A DNA stretch of 61,946 nt from Cyanodermella asteris (lineage: Eukaryota; Ascomycota; Lecanoromycetes; Ostropales; Stictidaceae). Location: assembly GCA_900618795.1 (NCBI GenBank), contig UYJD01000001.1, positions 2,943,192 to 3,005,137 of the forward strand, given 5' to 3'. The notes beneath the pieces were generated by a model. That model was not told where the DNA came from and made no database searches. It was given only the letters and a program-made list of their open reading frames with translations. Positions 41,280-51,600 of this stretch are shown here, piece after piece; within the stretch, counting starts at the first letter, position 1; the number at the start of each line of letters is the position of its first letter. A program made the translations under genes and the position numbers.

Positions 41280-42550
41280 TCAGGGCTCTCGTGGTACAAA
41301 ATTGTTCTCTTTGAACGCATGCTGAACAGCGTCCCAGACGCCGTTGACAATAGCCTTGGGCTCAGCGGTGGGTTTGCCGCCGTTGTATACGCCCGTCCGT
41401 AGCAATATGCTTCTCCATTCGCTACCAATGGAGCTCTTGAAGTTGTTGGCGCCTCGAATATCGCTTTCGGGGTTGTCTAAAGATCATTAGCTTGGGATGG
41501 TAATGTCATGATCGCTGAAATCCTACCTCCAACCATATAGACCCTCTGTAATCCATTCACCGCGCCTTCGTGATTTCCGAGAACGTATTCCCGTTGCTTG
41601 ACCAGCCGCTTCTCGGCGAATTCGTAGGTCTTTTGACATGGCTTTCCAAACTGCTCCGCGTGTAACAGATCCGCTCCAGCTGTCGCAGCCTTGAATACAC
41701 CCTCGAATGCAGCTCTAAAAGCTCCCTGTCCCAATCGCGGATTTTGCCACTTTGCCGCCCACCACACATCCGGATTCGAAAAGTAGACCGGCGGCTGACC
41801 ATCTTGCAAATAACCCCTATTCGGCAGATTCTCATCGCCGTTCTTCGGCGATAGCGTGCCCAGATACCCCTGGTGCGAGAGCAGTGTATCCAGCAGGATC
41901 GTCGTATCAGTGGACCAATCTCTTGGATCGTTGAACACAAACGCCGCATCGATCTTCAGGAACTTGTCCCGGTGAAGGCTTTGCCCGGCCCCGAACGCCA
42001 ATGGCTTCGGCAGCGGTCGTACAAGCTTCGGCTTCACTCTCTCCCTCGAGATGCCAAACGGCCATATGTCGGGGTACGCAGCGTAGACGTCCATCGGCGT
42101 GACAACGCTTCCGAAGCCATACTGCAGCGCCACTTCCCGGCACGAATGCCCGTCCTCCGGTCCGCCAAGCACCAGCGCCGTTTTGTCGCTGAGATGTGAG
42201 AACTCGCTGAACGGCGTATGGGACTGGATGAATTGGGTGATGGAAATCGGCGTTTCGAGAATCTTGGAAAGTTCCTCGGCACGGGCCTGCTCGGTTGTGC
42301 CGCCGCCGTTGGTCAGTAAGATGAAGGGAATGTTGTTTGCGGAGAGAGTTCGGAGCGCGAGGCTCGCCCCGGGCAGGGCGGAGTGGGAGCGGCAGAGGAC
42401 ACCGTCGATGTCGAAGGCGAAGGCGAAGTTGGGAGGTGTTGTGCTTGAGTTCGGGGATGACCTCTGAAGGGAGCGACGCTGTAAGTGGGATGTTGTTCGT
42501 AAGCAATTTTTGAGCTGGAAAGAAGCTCGCATGCTTTTCGTTGAGGCCAT
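41280..42550 (-). CDS. HAD-superfamily protein, CECR5/HDHD5 type, probably mitochondrial
   Basis: Two exons, complement of 41280-41476 and 41527-42550, give 406 residues. The 50-bp intron (41477-41526) has donor GTAGGA and acceptor CTTTAG. The HAD nucleophile motif is FAFDIDGVL (Asp47, Asp49), motif II is ILLTNGGG, and motif IV, rebuilt across the splice, is YMVGDNPESDIRGAN. PEDGHS and FSNPDVWW are characteristic of the CECR5-like subfamily, whose yeast member YKR070W is mitochondrial. The N-terminal 40 residues are Arg/Ser-rich without acids, as in a mitochondrial import signal. The substrate is unknown in the whole family. The gene converges with the Gemin2-like gene, with 53 bp between stops. 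Confidence 0.9.
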
Positions 42551-43622
42551 GGTGATATGCCTTAATGCACAGATATTGTCGGCTCAGAGCACAGACACAC
42601 GTGTTCAGGGTGATCGTGAGTTCGTTCTCTTTCTGATTATACATTCAATTTGACTTTCGAGAGCACTGGATATATGTTGGCTGAGATGAAACGAGATCTG
42701 GGCAATTGAGTCTATTAATATTGGAAATCGAGTGCTGGCAAGAACCGATGAAAATCTTGCAAGCCAAAATTACACGCTGATTAAAGAGACGAGCATGCTT
42801 ATCTGTTTATCTGCGTACATACAATCCGATGAATCAGTAAACTTAAGCTGGTGGAGCTTGGATCAACTATGAGCTGACATAAGAACTCTCACGTCGATCC
42901 ACATTGTGGCCCAAGGCTGGTAATCGAAAGTCGTGGCGCACAGACGGTCAAGCACACCTCTGAACATCCTACGTCAACTAAATTAGCAGTCAATAGTACC
43001 TAGCAGTACCTCGGGGAGAACGCGAGCCTCAACCTCTATAGGTACCTATAGCAGTGTTTGTCGAGATCGATATGAACGTGGTACCGTCAGCAGATGTTCT
43101 AGGACTTGCGCAACGATCTTTGAACACCCGCCTTCAGCCCGTGAAGACAATTCAAAACAAGGATAAGGCATTTCCAGCTCTTTGTCCTATATTCGAGCCG
43201 TTTTGAGAGACTGCCTTTACGGTTGCGATTCTGACGCTTGACATTTGTGTGGAAACTTGTGGGGCAATTGCAATTGCGGTGATAACGAAATAAACAGGTC
43301 AATCACCATATGCTCACGTTACTTTAACCTGAACCCCGAATGCAATCCTATCGCAAGCATGGCACCCCCGACTCTGTGTTCCGAGTCATTTTGCGTGCTT
43401 CACATGTCCAGCGGTTTCAGCGACTATCATTACTGCAAGACATGGCTCATCACCGTCTCAAGACTCGTAGAATTTCAGACAGCATTCTAAGTTTCGACTA
43501 GGTAGGCTACTAAAACGAATCGCTTTTCGAGGTGCCCGCATCAGCCCTCAATCTTGCACCGAACCCCGCCATGTCTTCCACTTACCTACACACTCCTTCA
43601 GACAATATCCACGTAGTTCACC
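42551..43622. other. 1.1-kb divergent intergenic region
   Basis: AT-richer than the flanking genes. It should contain the promoters of the HAD gene and the alpha/beta hydrolase gene. Open frames are short and featureless. Confidence 0.45.
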
Positions 43623-44451
43623 ATGTCAAAGCCGACTTTCGCACTGGTCCCAGGCGCCTACCATCACGACAAATGTCTACAACCGTTCGTCAAGCTCCTC
43701 AAATCTCGGGGATACGAAGCTCGAGCTACCTCGCTGAAGTCAGCTGGCTCGGCGGATGGCACAATCGAGGACGATGTTGAAAATATCAGAGACAATCTGT
43801 TGATGCCTTTGCTGGACGAGGGGCACTACATCGTTTTGGTCGTCCACTCTTTCGCTGGGGCGTCTGGTGGAAGCGCTGTTCAAGGGCTGACGCTATCTGA
43901 ACGAAGCTCTCAAGGTCTGAAAGGAGGCGTCATTGGACTGGTGTACTTGGCTGCGTTCATCGTTCCGGCCGGTCTGAGCATATACGACTTCATGGACAGG
44001 GACTTGCGCCGTGGGCAAGATTTGATGTAAGTTGTCGTGTGGAATGTTTTGGGAAGAACAAGCATTGACTCGTGAAACGCAGAAAGACACCAACATGGTA
44101 TATTGCAAGACTCCAAAAGAGACATTCTACGCGGACGTAGAGAACGAAGACTTGGCCAAAAGTCTTGTCGACCAGGTCGTAGGACACTCGACGGCTGGAT
44201 TCGCCTCTGTCGTGCCACCAACAGCATTGCACGACGCGTTCTTTGACGGGCGCAGGGCTTACACCCGGACTGAGAACGACCAAGCCTTGCCTGTACAAGC
44301 CCAGGATCTCATGCTGGGAAAGTCTGAATCGGATTGGAATATCAAATCTATCAGCACTGGCCATAGCCCCTTTGCGAGTCACCCCGAGCAGCTTGCTGAC
44401 GTTTTGATAGAGCTTGGGACCGCGTGGGCAACAGCCGAGGGAGACTCATAA
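43623..44451 (+). CDS. Alpha/beta hydrolase (salicylate-esterase-like superfamily) with a one-base frame break
   Basis: Two exons, 43623-44026 and 44083-44451. The protein begins MSKPTFALVPGAYHH; VPGA is the oxyanion-strand form of small alpha/beta hydrolases. The nucleophile region reads VLVVHSFAGASGG (Ser in HSFAG), and ISTGHSPFASHPEQLAD holds the catalytic His. The intron 44027-44082 has GTAAGT and GCAG and a branch-like TTGACTC. Exon 1 in its original frame runs through the donor into a stop at about 44028. In the +2 frame the same bases read GQGLAPWARFD up to the donor, a segment with the PW dipeptide expected of this family at this place. The +2 frame splices in phase 0 to exon 2 (KDTNMVYCKTPKETFYADV). 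One base is therefore missing near 43994, where ATGGAC would need ATGGGAC. Assembly error or pseudogene. Confidence 0.72.
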
Positions 44452-44656
44452 TCTCGGTCACCACAGTCGAGGCAACTCAGCGATAGTCGAGGTGTTGATG
44501 ATAAGATACATATTGCATTCGAATGTTCGCATAAATGGTCAACCTGAAACTCCATCCCGCCTGCCATGGCGCCCACAGAAATGCAACAGATTGCCAGCCG
44601 TCTCTTTTAATAGTGCAGAAAGCAGCGCACGACCATCGTGGGTATCATAAGAGCCT

Positions 44657-45946
44657 TTATTCCTCCTTCTCAATCTTCTCCTTCTTCGCATCACCCCGCT
44701 CCTCGCCGCCGTCCTCGCGCGAACGTTTCTTGGAGTTATCGCCGTCCTTGTTGCGTCTCTCGTCGTTGCGATCTCCCCGACGCTCGTTGCGATCACTGCG
44801 ACGGTCACCTCCACCTCCACGTCCACGGCCTCGTCCACCCCGTCCCCGGCCGCGACCGCGACCGCGATCATCACGGAAGCCTCGCTTTTGGTCCTCGTCC
44901 CGTCTCTCACGCCAATCGCGGTTGTTGGCCTTGCCATCATGTCGACGCTCAGGCTTGTCGGCTGGTCGAATCTTGCCGTCACGAATAGCTTGTACCTTTT
45001 CGTCGCAGTACACTTTCTTCGACATGACCAGCAGCTCACGTTCATTATACGTGGGCTTGGGATCTTGGTCGAGAAATTTCTGGGCCGTCTGTTCGTTGGC
45101 AAACTCCACGAACACACTGCCCTTGAAGCTTTTATCGTCGGCGCGGCGAAGACGAACGGCATTGGTCTCGCCGAAACGACCAAACCAAGCTTCGAGGTCG
45201 AACTGCGTCGAGGGCTGCTCCTGTCCGAAGCCCTTGACGTAGACGCTGCGAGCCATGGTCTTGTCCTCCACGACCTTCTGAATTTCATCCAAAGTCTTGT
45301 TCTCAAAATCCGCAGAAAGTGGTGTCTTGCGGCTGATCATCTCATCCTCCGTCACGTCCAGGATCTCGCTGTCTTTTAGAGCCTTGACGACCGCCTCATA
45401 GGGTTGGAATCGACGCATGCGCTTGAAGTCATGAATCGTCTTGATGGGAATAGGCTTGTTCTTGGTGCCCTCGACGCGGTCATACAGAAACTTGTCTCGC
45501 GCAAGGTTGGAGTCAGAAAAGTAGAACTCGACCTGTTTGCGAATGGCGGCAGGGTCATCACTAATGTCCCGCACATTTGGGTCGAATCTGCTGCCCTTGC
45601 CCTTCAGACCTGAAGTGCGATATTTGTTGCGGGGATCGTCATCCTTGTACTTGCGATACGAACCGTTCTCGGATGTCTCCGACTTTTCTGCAGGCTTGGA
45701 TTCTTCGCTCGCCTCCTCCTTGGTACCATTGGTATTGCCTTCCGTAGTGACATTGGGCTCTTTGGCGATATCTTCGGCAGTGGCCGCATTGTCGGCCGAG
45801 TCCGTCTTGACTGGTGCATCACTAGCAGTCTCTGACTCGACAGGTGCATCGGATTGAGTACCATTTGCAGGGTTCAGCTCAGCATCATTGGGTAGCGAAG
45901 ACGCAGCTGGGTCAGGCTTGACGGTTTCTAGCGCTGCATCAGACAT
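44657..45946 (-). CDS. LHP1: La protein (RNA polymerase III transcript chaperone)
   Basis: 429 residues from the ATG read from 45946; the frame has no earlier ATG of its own. La proteins bind the 3' UUU ends of new Pol III transcripts and guide tRNA maturation in the nucleus. An acidic N-terminal extension (1-125) is followed by the La motif, with IRKQVEFYFSDSNLARDKFL (about 135-154) and FKRMRRFQPY. An RRM with SVYVKGFG and GSVFVEFAN lies at about 230-310. The C-terminal 90 residues are strongly basic with RGRGRGRGG repeats and an RSDRNERRGDRN stretch, which suits RNA binding and nuclear retention. The RG-rich end and the long acidic start are seen in other filamentous fungi. The gene converges with the alpha/beta hydrolase gene. 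Confidence 0.93.
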   Translation of the reverse strand: MSDAALETVKPDPAASSLPNDAELNPANGTQSDAPVESETASDAPVKTDSADNAATAEDIAKEPNVTTEGNTNGTKEEASEESKPAEKSETSENGSYRKYKDDDPRNKYRTSGLKGKGSRFDPNVRDISDDPAAIRKQVEFYFSDSNLARDKFLYDRVEGTKNKPIPIKTIHDFKRMRRFQPYEAVVKALKDSEILDVTEDEMISRKTPLSADFENKTLDEIQKVVEDKTMARSVYVKGFGQEQPSTQFDLEAWFGRFGETNAVRLRRADDKSFKGSVFVEFANEQTAQKFLDQDPKPTYNERELLVMSKKVYCDEKVQAIRDGKIRPADKPERRHDGKANNRDWRERRDEDQKRGFRDDRGRGRGRGRGGRGRGRGGGGDRRSDRNERRGDRNDERRNKDGDNSKKRSREDGGEERGDAKKEKIEKEE

Positions 45947-46476
45947 AATGACGCCGTGTGGTGTTGTCACGACGGTTGTAAGTGTGAAGAAGCTGGCACG
46001 GCTTGCTTTAAGGCGAAGCTCTTTCTAGGTGGGGTGTTTGGAAGACGGTAAGGACGAAGGTCGAGGTGTGATAAGATGCGATAGGGATCGCTTAGGACAG
46101 GGAAAGTGATGAAATTAAATATGACTCTTTGCGACAGGTCTCAACGTTTCGCGCCAGTGGTAGTCTGGCGGTCGAGTTTGAAAGTGACTCGAACCTGGTG
46201 CGCACCGCGGAACTTTTGATGCGGAGCTCTGAAGCTGACATACTAGGGCAGTTTTACGCGACCAAACTTTTTGCCGTGCGGAAGGGGGAGCCGCGACCAT
46301 CTCGTTGAAGTTCGCCCATGCACGTTAATTAAATAGCTTCATCGACTTTCTGCGAAGTGTGGATACCCAGCCCAGACACCGGCACTACGAAGCAGCTCGG
46401 CGGTCTCTCCATACATTCCCTTTCGGCCGTCTGCCGCTGACGTTCACCCTGGACATTGTCACCTGTCTGGCATATA
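45947..46476. promoter_or_regulatory. Divergent promoter between La and uS4m genes
   Basis: About 530 bp between the starts of two genes read away from each other. No RNA gene could be supported; a B-box-like GGTTCGAGTC on the minus strand near 46188-46198 lacks a fitting tRNA fold. Confidence 0.5.
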
Positions 46477-47739
46477 ATGGTTCGCAAGAAGCCGACACTG
46501 TTCTGTCTCAAACGAGGAGTAAGTATACTCTCAATCCGAGCGCTGACCATGTCCTCTGACACCATATAGGAGCTCCGACAATCATGGAACAAATATAACC
46601 TCTACAATCTCTCGCGATTCAGACCCGCAATATCGCAATCTGCCAACTACTTCAAATCAAAATGGGCGGCAAAGTCGAAGACTCGGAAATACCATGGCGA
46701 GCAGGTTCTCGAGAAGAAATGGCAGCGGCTATTCCACCCTACAATGCGAGCCGTTGTGCCAATGAACCCCAGTTATCTGGCACAGTCTGATGGTTCGAAC
46801 GAATCTGCTGGCCGAGGATCGGGCCTCGAAGGAAAGACGCAACCACCTTCGGTCACACCATACCAGAACATGACCTTTGCTCCGCTTGAGAGGAGGCTCG
46901 ATGTCGCCATTCACAGGGCGCTTTTTGCGAGCAGTGTTAGGCAGGCCAGGCAGTTCTGTGTGCACGGCTTCGTCAAGGTCAATGGACAGAAAATGGTACA
47001 TCCGAGCTACGCATTGAATCCGGGCGACATGTTTCAGGTAGATCCGGATCGAGTTTTGTTTGCAACTGGTGCTCCAAAGAATCTGGTTGAGCGACGGGAA
47101 ACGAGACGATTGCGGAATAAGGCAACGGAGGAGGAACAGGTCGAGGAGCCGCTGGTGGCACTGGAGACGGAACCCATGCCAGAAGAGGAAGCGAAAGCCA
47201 CGCTGAAGGAGTTGTTGAAGCAGACCAAGAACTTGATGACAGCGGAAAAGACATCGGCATCTGCCAAGAGGAAGCGTGATATGCGAGAGCTACAGAAGTT
47301 GGTACAAAAGTCCATCTCGCGAGGCTCAAAAGGGCAGGCGCAAGTTAATCAAGATGCTGCTCAGCAGATGGATGCACTGATGCAAAGGCTCAGTATCCAG
47401 GTGCAAGCTGAGCCGGAGCCAGGATCTGCGCCCGCACCCGAAGTTCCTGAAAAATCACCCTCGTTGACTCCTAGGCAAAAGAAGGATTTGGAACAGATGC
47501 TGGCCGAGATTCACGAAAACCCTATCGATCCCAGCAAGCCGTACGCCACGCCATGGCGGCCTCGGGACTTTATGAGCGCGTTTGCTTTCATCCCGCGGTA
47601 CCTGGAGGTGCATCACAAGGTTTGCAGCGCGGTGTATCTGAGGCACCCAGTCGTCAGACCTGGACTTGCTGAAGTGCCGACGCCTTTTACTCAAGAGCTA
47701 AATACTCTCGCATTTAATTGGTATCTACGGAGGAGATGA
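46477..47739 (+). CDS. NAM9: Mitochondrial small-subunit ribosomal protein uS4m
   Basis: Two exons, 46477-46518 and 46570-47739, give 403 residues. A 14-codon first exon (MVRKKPTLFCLKRG) is followed by a 51-bp intron with donor GTAAGT and acceptor ATATAG. The second exon opens with ELRQSWNKYNLYNLSRF, the N-terminal signature of fungal Nam9/uS4m, which needs the first exon to supply its start. The S4 RNA-binding domain RRLDVAIHRALFASSVRQ...HGFVKVNGQKMVHPSY lies at about 120-180. A long Glu/Lys-rich helical insertion follows, then a conserved C-terminal extension (PWRPRDFMSAFAFIPRYLEVH) shared with fungal mitochondrial uS4 and absent from bacterial S4. Role: early assembly and decoding-site architecture of the mitoribosome. 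Confidence 0.92.
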
Positions 47740-48685
47740 AACAATACTCAAAGATGTGAATGAGTGTTTCTCGCGTTGGAGATGTTCCTACCTACTCTTT
47801 ATGTACTATACGACTCGGAGTTAGCACATGCATACCAAGCGAGTCGGGGCTTGAGCCTGTGTATATTACAAGAATAGATCTTGCTGGAATACCCATGATT
47901 GAACAGACTTGGTTCGGCCTTGCTTGCGGTGAGTACCCTGCTCAATACTGGGAACACCTCCATAGCTTCGGTCTTGTGGCGCGAGTTAGTATCGTTGGCT
48001 GAGGATCGCACTGTTCCAAAGTGCTGGCTAATAGTCCTGCATCAGGGTGAATAATGGTTGATAAGACGCCCAGGGCTGCGGACTACAGTTGGCCGCAAGC
48101 TTCGGGGGCCCATTGGTCTGCGCGGCCAGCTAGTTCAACTAACAAGCCCTCACTACCACCGCTGATTGTCCAACGAACAGGGGGGTCAAAACCTGATGTG
48201 TCAGCGAGGCCTATCACGTGACCATGTGCATGCATCCTGCATGAGATGCGTGCACCTTTGCAGCAACTGATTTGCAGCCGTTTGCATCTCTCCTTCAATT
48301 CTCTCACGCGTTAGCATTACGCTTTTGCGCTCGTCCCATCGTGAGCTGGGTGGCAAATAGGTCACTTTGTGGACAACAATGGATCATCCTTGCCAGGAAG
48401 GCGCGTTGCGAGAGCGGTCAAGGCAGCGCAGGCTACAGCCGCCACAAACTCCACTCACGATGCTTGGAAGCCCTCGCGTGCCTGCCACCTTGTTTCGTAT
48501 CTCCTCACTTCGTCCCGAGCAACGCGCCATGAGGACTCTGCAGCCTGCTCAGTCCGGGAACTGAGGATAGTTACGGTGGCAAATTATAGCTGCTCATTCT
48601 CCTTTTAAATGGATGTGCTCTTCTCTTTCATGTTCTTCTAGATCATCATCCTCACTGACCATCACTTCTCATCCGAACTTTCAAG
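47740..48685. other. Intergenic region upstream of NTase-ankyrin gene
   Basis: About 950 bp. A perfect TCACGTGA octamer at 48214-48221 is a Cbf1/bHLH-type site, 464 bp before the start at 48686. Repeated TGCA motifs follow at about 48228-48256. The last 100 bp are pyrimidine-rich. No gene-like frame. Confidence 0.5.
48214..48221. promoter_or_regulatory. TCACGTGA E-box-type octamer
   Basis: Perfect 8-bp palindrome with CACGTG core in the promoter of the long ankyrin gene. Known as a binding site for Cbf1-type bHLH factors in yeasts; its use here is inference. Confidence 0.35.
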
Positions 48686-51600
48686 ATGGCAGTCGAACTT
48701 CCTAAGGTGCCAGTCGCACACGATCAATTCATTGCCTATCTTGACAACAATCCCACAACACCCCTGCGTGATCTGGTCAAACCATACAAGGAGTATGAAT
48801 CACGCCTTCGCGAGGTCTTTGCCCAGCATCGGTCTCATCCGGCTTTGCAGGACCCCGCAGTTAATGTTGTGCCTGTGTTCGCAGGTCAGGAGAAAACTCT
48901 GAAGACGCGAGCGCGCGATCCTGCCAATGATGCCAACGATGCGCAGTATATCATGCCATTGAAGGCCGAGGACCGTCGCGAGAACGGTTCCCCTGCCACT
49001 GCACAATCCCTCAAGGAGTTCAGGAATAATTTCAATCTTTTCTCCGAGCAGTCTTTGACGGACATGGATTGGAATAATGTTGTTGCTGCAGGTTCCTCGG
49101 TCGTCACGTCAATGCTTCCAGTGCCAGAAAAGTATCGCGGGTCGAAGCGTGGTCTGCGTGAATACTACCACCAGAAACTGGCTCCATCGAGCGATGTCGA
49201 TCTCTTCCTTGTCGGATTGGATGAAGAGTCTGCTTCGAAGAAGATCGCTCAGATCGAAGAATGCATCAGAAACAGCGTTCTGGCCGAAACGACGACAATT
49301 CGGACCAAGAATGCCATCACCATAGCTTCCCAATACCCAACCCGCCACGTTCAGATTGTCCTCCGCTTATACAGCTCTGTGTCCGAAATTCTGACCGGTT
49401 TCGATATCGACTCGAGCTGCTTTGCTTACGACGGTAAACAGGTCTGGGCGACACCGCGTGGTATCACGTCATTCTGTTCACAGATCAACGAAGTCGACTT
49501 GACTAGGCGCAGTCCGAGCTACGAAACGCGTCTGGCCAAGTATGCTCATCGTGGCTTTGAAGTCTACTATCCGGAGCTTGAGCGTTCCCGCATCGACCCA
49601 ACTCTCTTTGAACGCTCTTTCGTCCGAACGCTTGGACTTGCAAGGTTGCTGCTTCTCGAGAGGCTTCCCACCGAAAGCGATCGAGAGCAGTACCTCAACC
49701 AGCGTCGGATCGAGAGAGGTCGACCTCAGCTGGACTTCTGGGCACGCAAAGCGAATCGTCATCCACTACCCGGCAACAAGAAAGACGACGACCCTGAGGA
49801 CATTCCGGACTGGGAGTTTGATGACGCTGTCGCCAACTATCACACTTTCACCGTCCCATACGGGCCTAAGTGAGTCGACGCATCGTGTGTGCTTGATTGA
49901 TAGTCACTGACTGCATCCAGATACCATGCAAAGAAGATCGAGAGACTGCTTTTCACGAAGGACATGCTTCTAAACGCAGAATGGAACAAGAACGACAACC
50001 GCAAAGTCAATCTTCATCGCCATCCTTGTTTCCTCGGAGATGTCAAGTCAGTCATACATGACTGTTGTGGCGACTGCCCCGAGCCCACGAACGATGAAGA
50101 GCGTCAGGTCGCAGAGGAGGAGGGCAAGACCTACGTTTCGGGCAAGATCTCATTCCTCAAGGATGATCCCGGCAGGCAGCAAATCGGATCGTTTAATCCA
50201 CTGACCGAGCATGACTGGACTGATATGGCATACCTTGGAAACACTCAGATTCTTTGTGAAGCCATCATTGATGGTGACAGCAACACAGTCGAGTCTTGGC
50301 TCTCCCAAGAAGGCAACGATGTCAACCACAGGGACCACAGCGGGCGGATGCCTTTGCACTTTGCCATATACTGTGGTCAGCTCGAGATTGTCAAAATCTT
50401 GGTCGATGCTGGTGCCCGTATCACATCTCGTGTAGCTGACGGTTTCACGTCCCTTCATATGGCTGCCGCTTGTGGCCGTGCTGATATCTTGAAAGTCATT
50501 GGCGAGAAATCCGAAGCTAACGAGGAGATCGAGGCCGAGAAGGAAGACAAGAAGAAAGCCGCCAGGCGTGGCACCGAAGATGTCGAAATGATCGATGTCG
50601 GCGAGGCGACAAATGGCGATGACGGCGACAATTCCCATGACGAAGACGACGGTGAAGACGATGACGACGACGATGAGGATTCAGAGGACTATGAACATTC
50701 TGGAGACGAGGACGATGATAGAATGACCCAAGGCTCGTTTGTCAAAGTCAAGGGGGAGGAAGACAAGGAAGAAGCACTTGACGACCCTTTCGGACCCGAC
50801 TTTTTCGACTTTAACGTTCTCGCTTGGGACGCCCCTCTCAGTCCCGTGCATGTCGCTATCCTCGCTGGCAACGTTGAGTGCATCGAGACTTTGGTGTCGC
50901 TCTTCGGCGCGGATCCCCTGCTCCCTGTGAAGCTTCGCTCTTCGCCGTACGGGACAAACGGTTCTGCCATGCTTCCACTGGTGCTTGCATGCAAGACCGC
51001 ACAGCCTGACGGACCGACCATCATCAAGAAGTTGATTGACCTAGGAGTCAAACCATCGCTCTCGGATTCTTCGCTGCTCTCGGCACTGCACGGTAGCGTT
51101 CTTCTCAACAACATCGAGGCGATAAAGACGATGATGGAGCACGATATGCCATCGACCAAGTCAGCCCTGAATTTCTGCAGCCTGATCAACCATCATTGGA
51201 GTCCTATTGCCAATCAGCCTCTTACGACCGCGATTCGGAACGGCTCAGAAGAGATGGCTCACGCTCTGCTGGATGCTGGCGCAAGCCCGAGCTTGTCCTT
51301 TGAAGATTTTGGCAAGGCATTCGTGAGAGCGGAGGAACAGAGCACCTACAAGAGAAACGTTGACAATGACAGACTACGAAAGAACTTTGCAGGCATTGAA
51401 CAAGCCATAATTCTTGCCGCAACGCAAGACATACCGTCTGTCGTCAAACGCTTGGCTGAGGCTGGTGCCGATGTCAACTCGCTCAACGCTGATGGCGGTA
51501 AGCGAGTCGTCCACGAGTCGTCGTATAATCCAGGCAAGTCAGTGATTGATATCGTTGATGAGCGCATCAAGGACAACAAGATGCAGCTGAGCTCGTGCAA

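Noticed and set aside
43990-44451. Reading the alpha/beta hydrolase as two separate genes
   Set aside because: The two parts are halves of one fold, with the nucleophile in the first and the His in the second, joined by a good intron; a one-base deletion explains the break better.
44539-45306. A 255-codon minus-strand frame rich in Arg and Val
   Set aside because: It overlaps the RG-rich and RRM part of the La gene in another frame; the La domains prove which frame is real.
46186-46200. Minus-strand GGTTCGAGTC, again tRNA-like
   Set aside because: The flanking bases do not pair into a T stem and no A box lies at the right distance.
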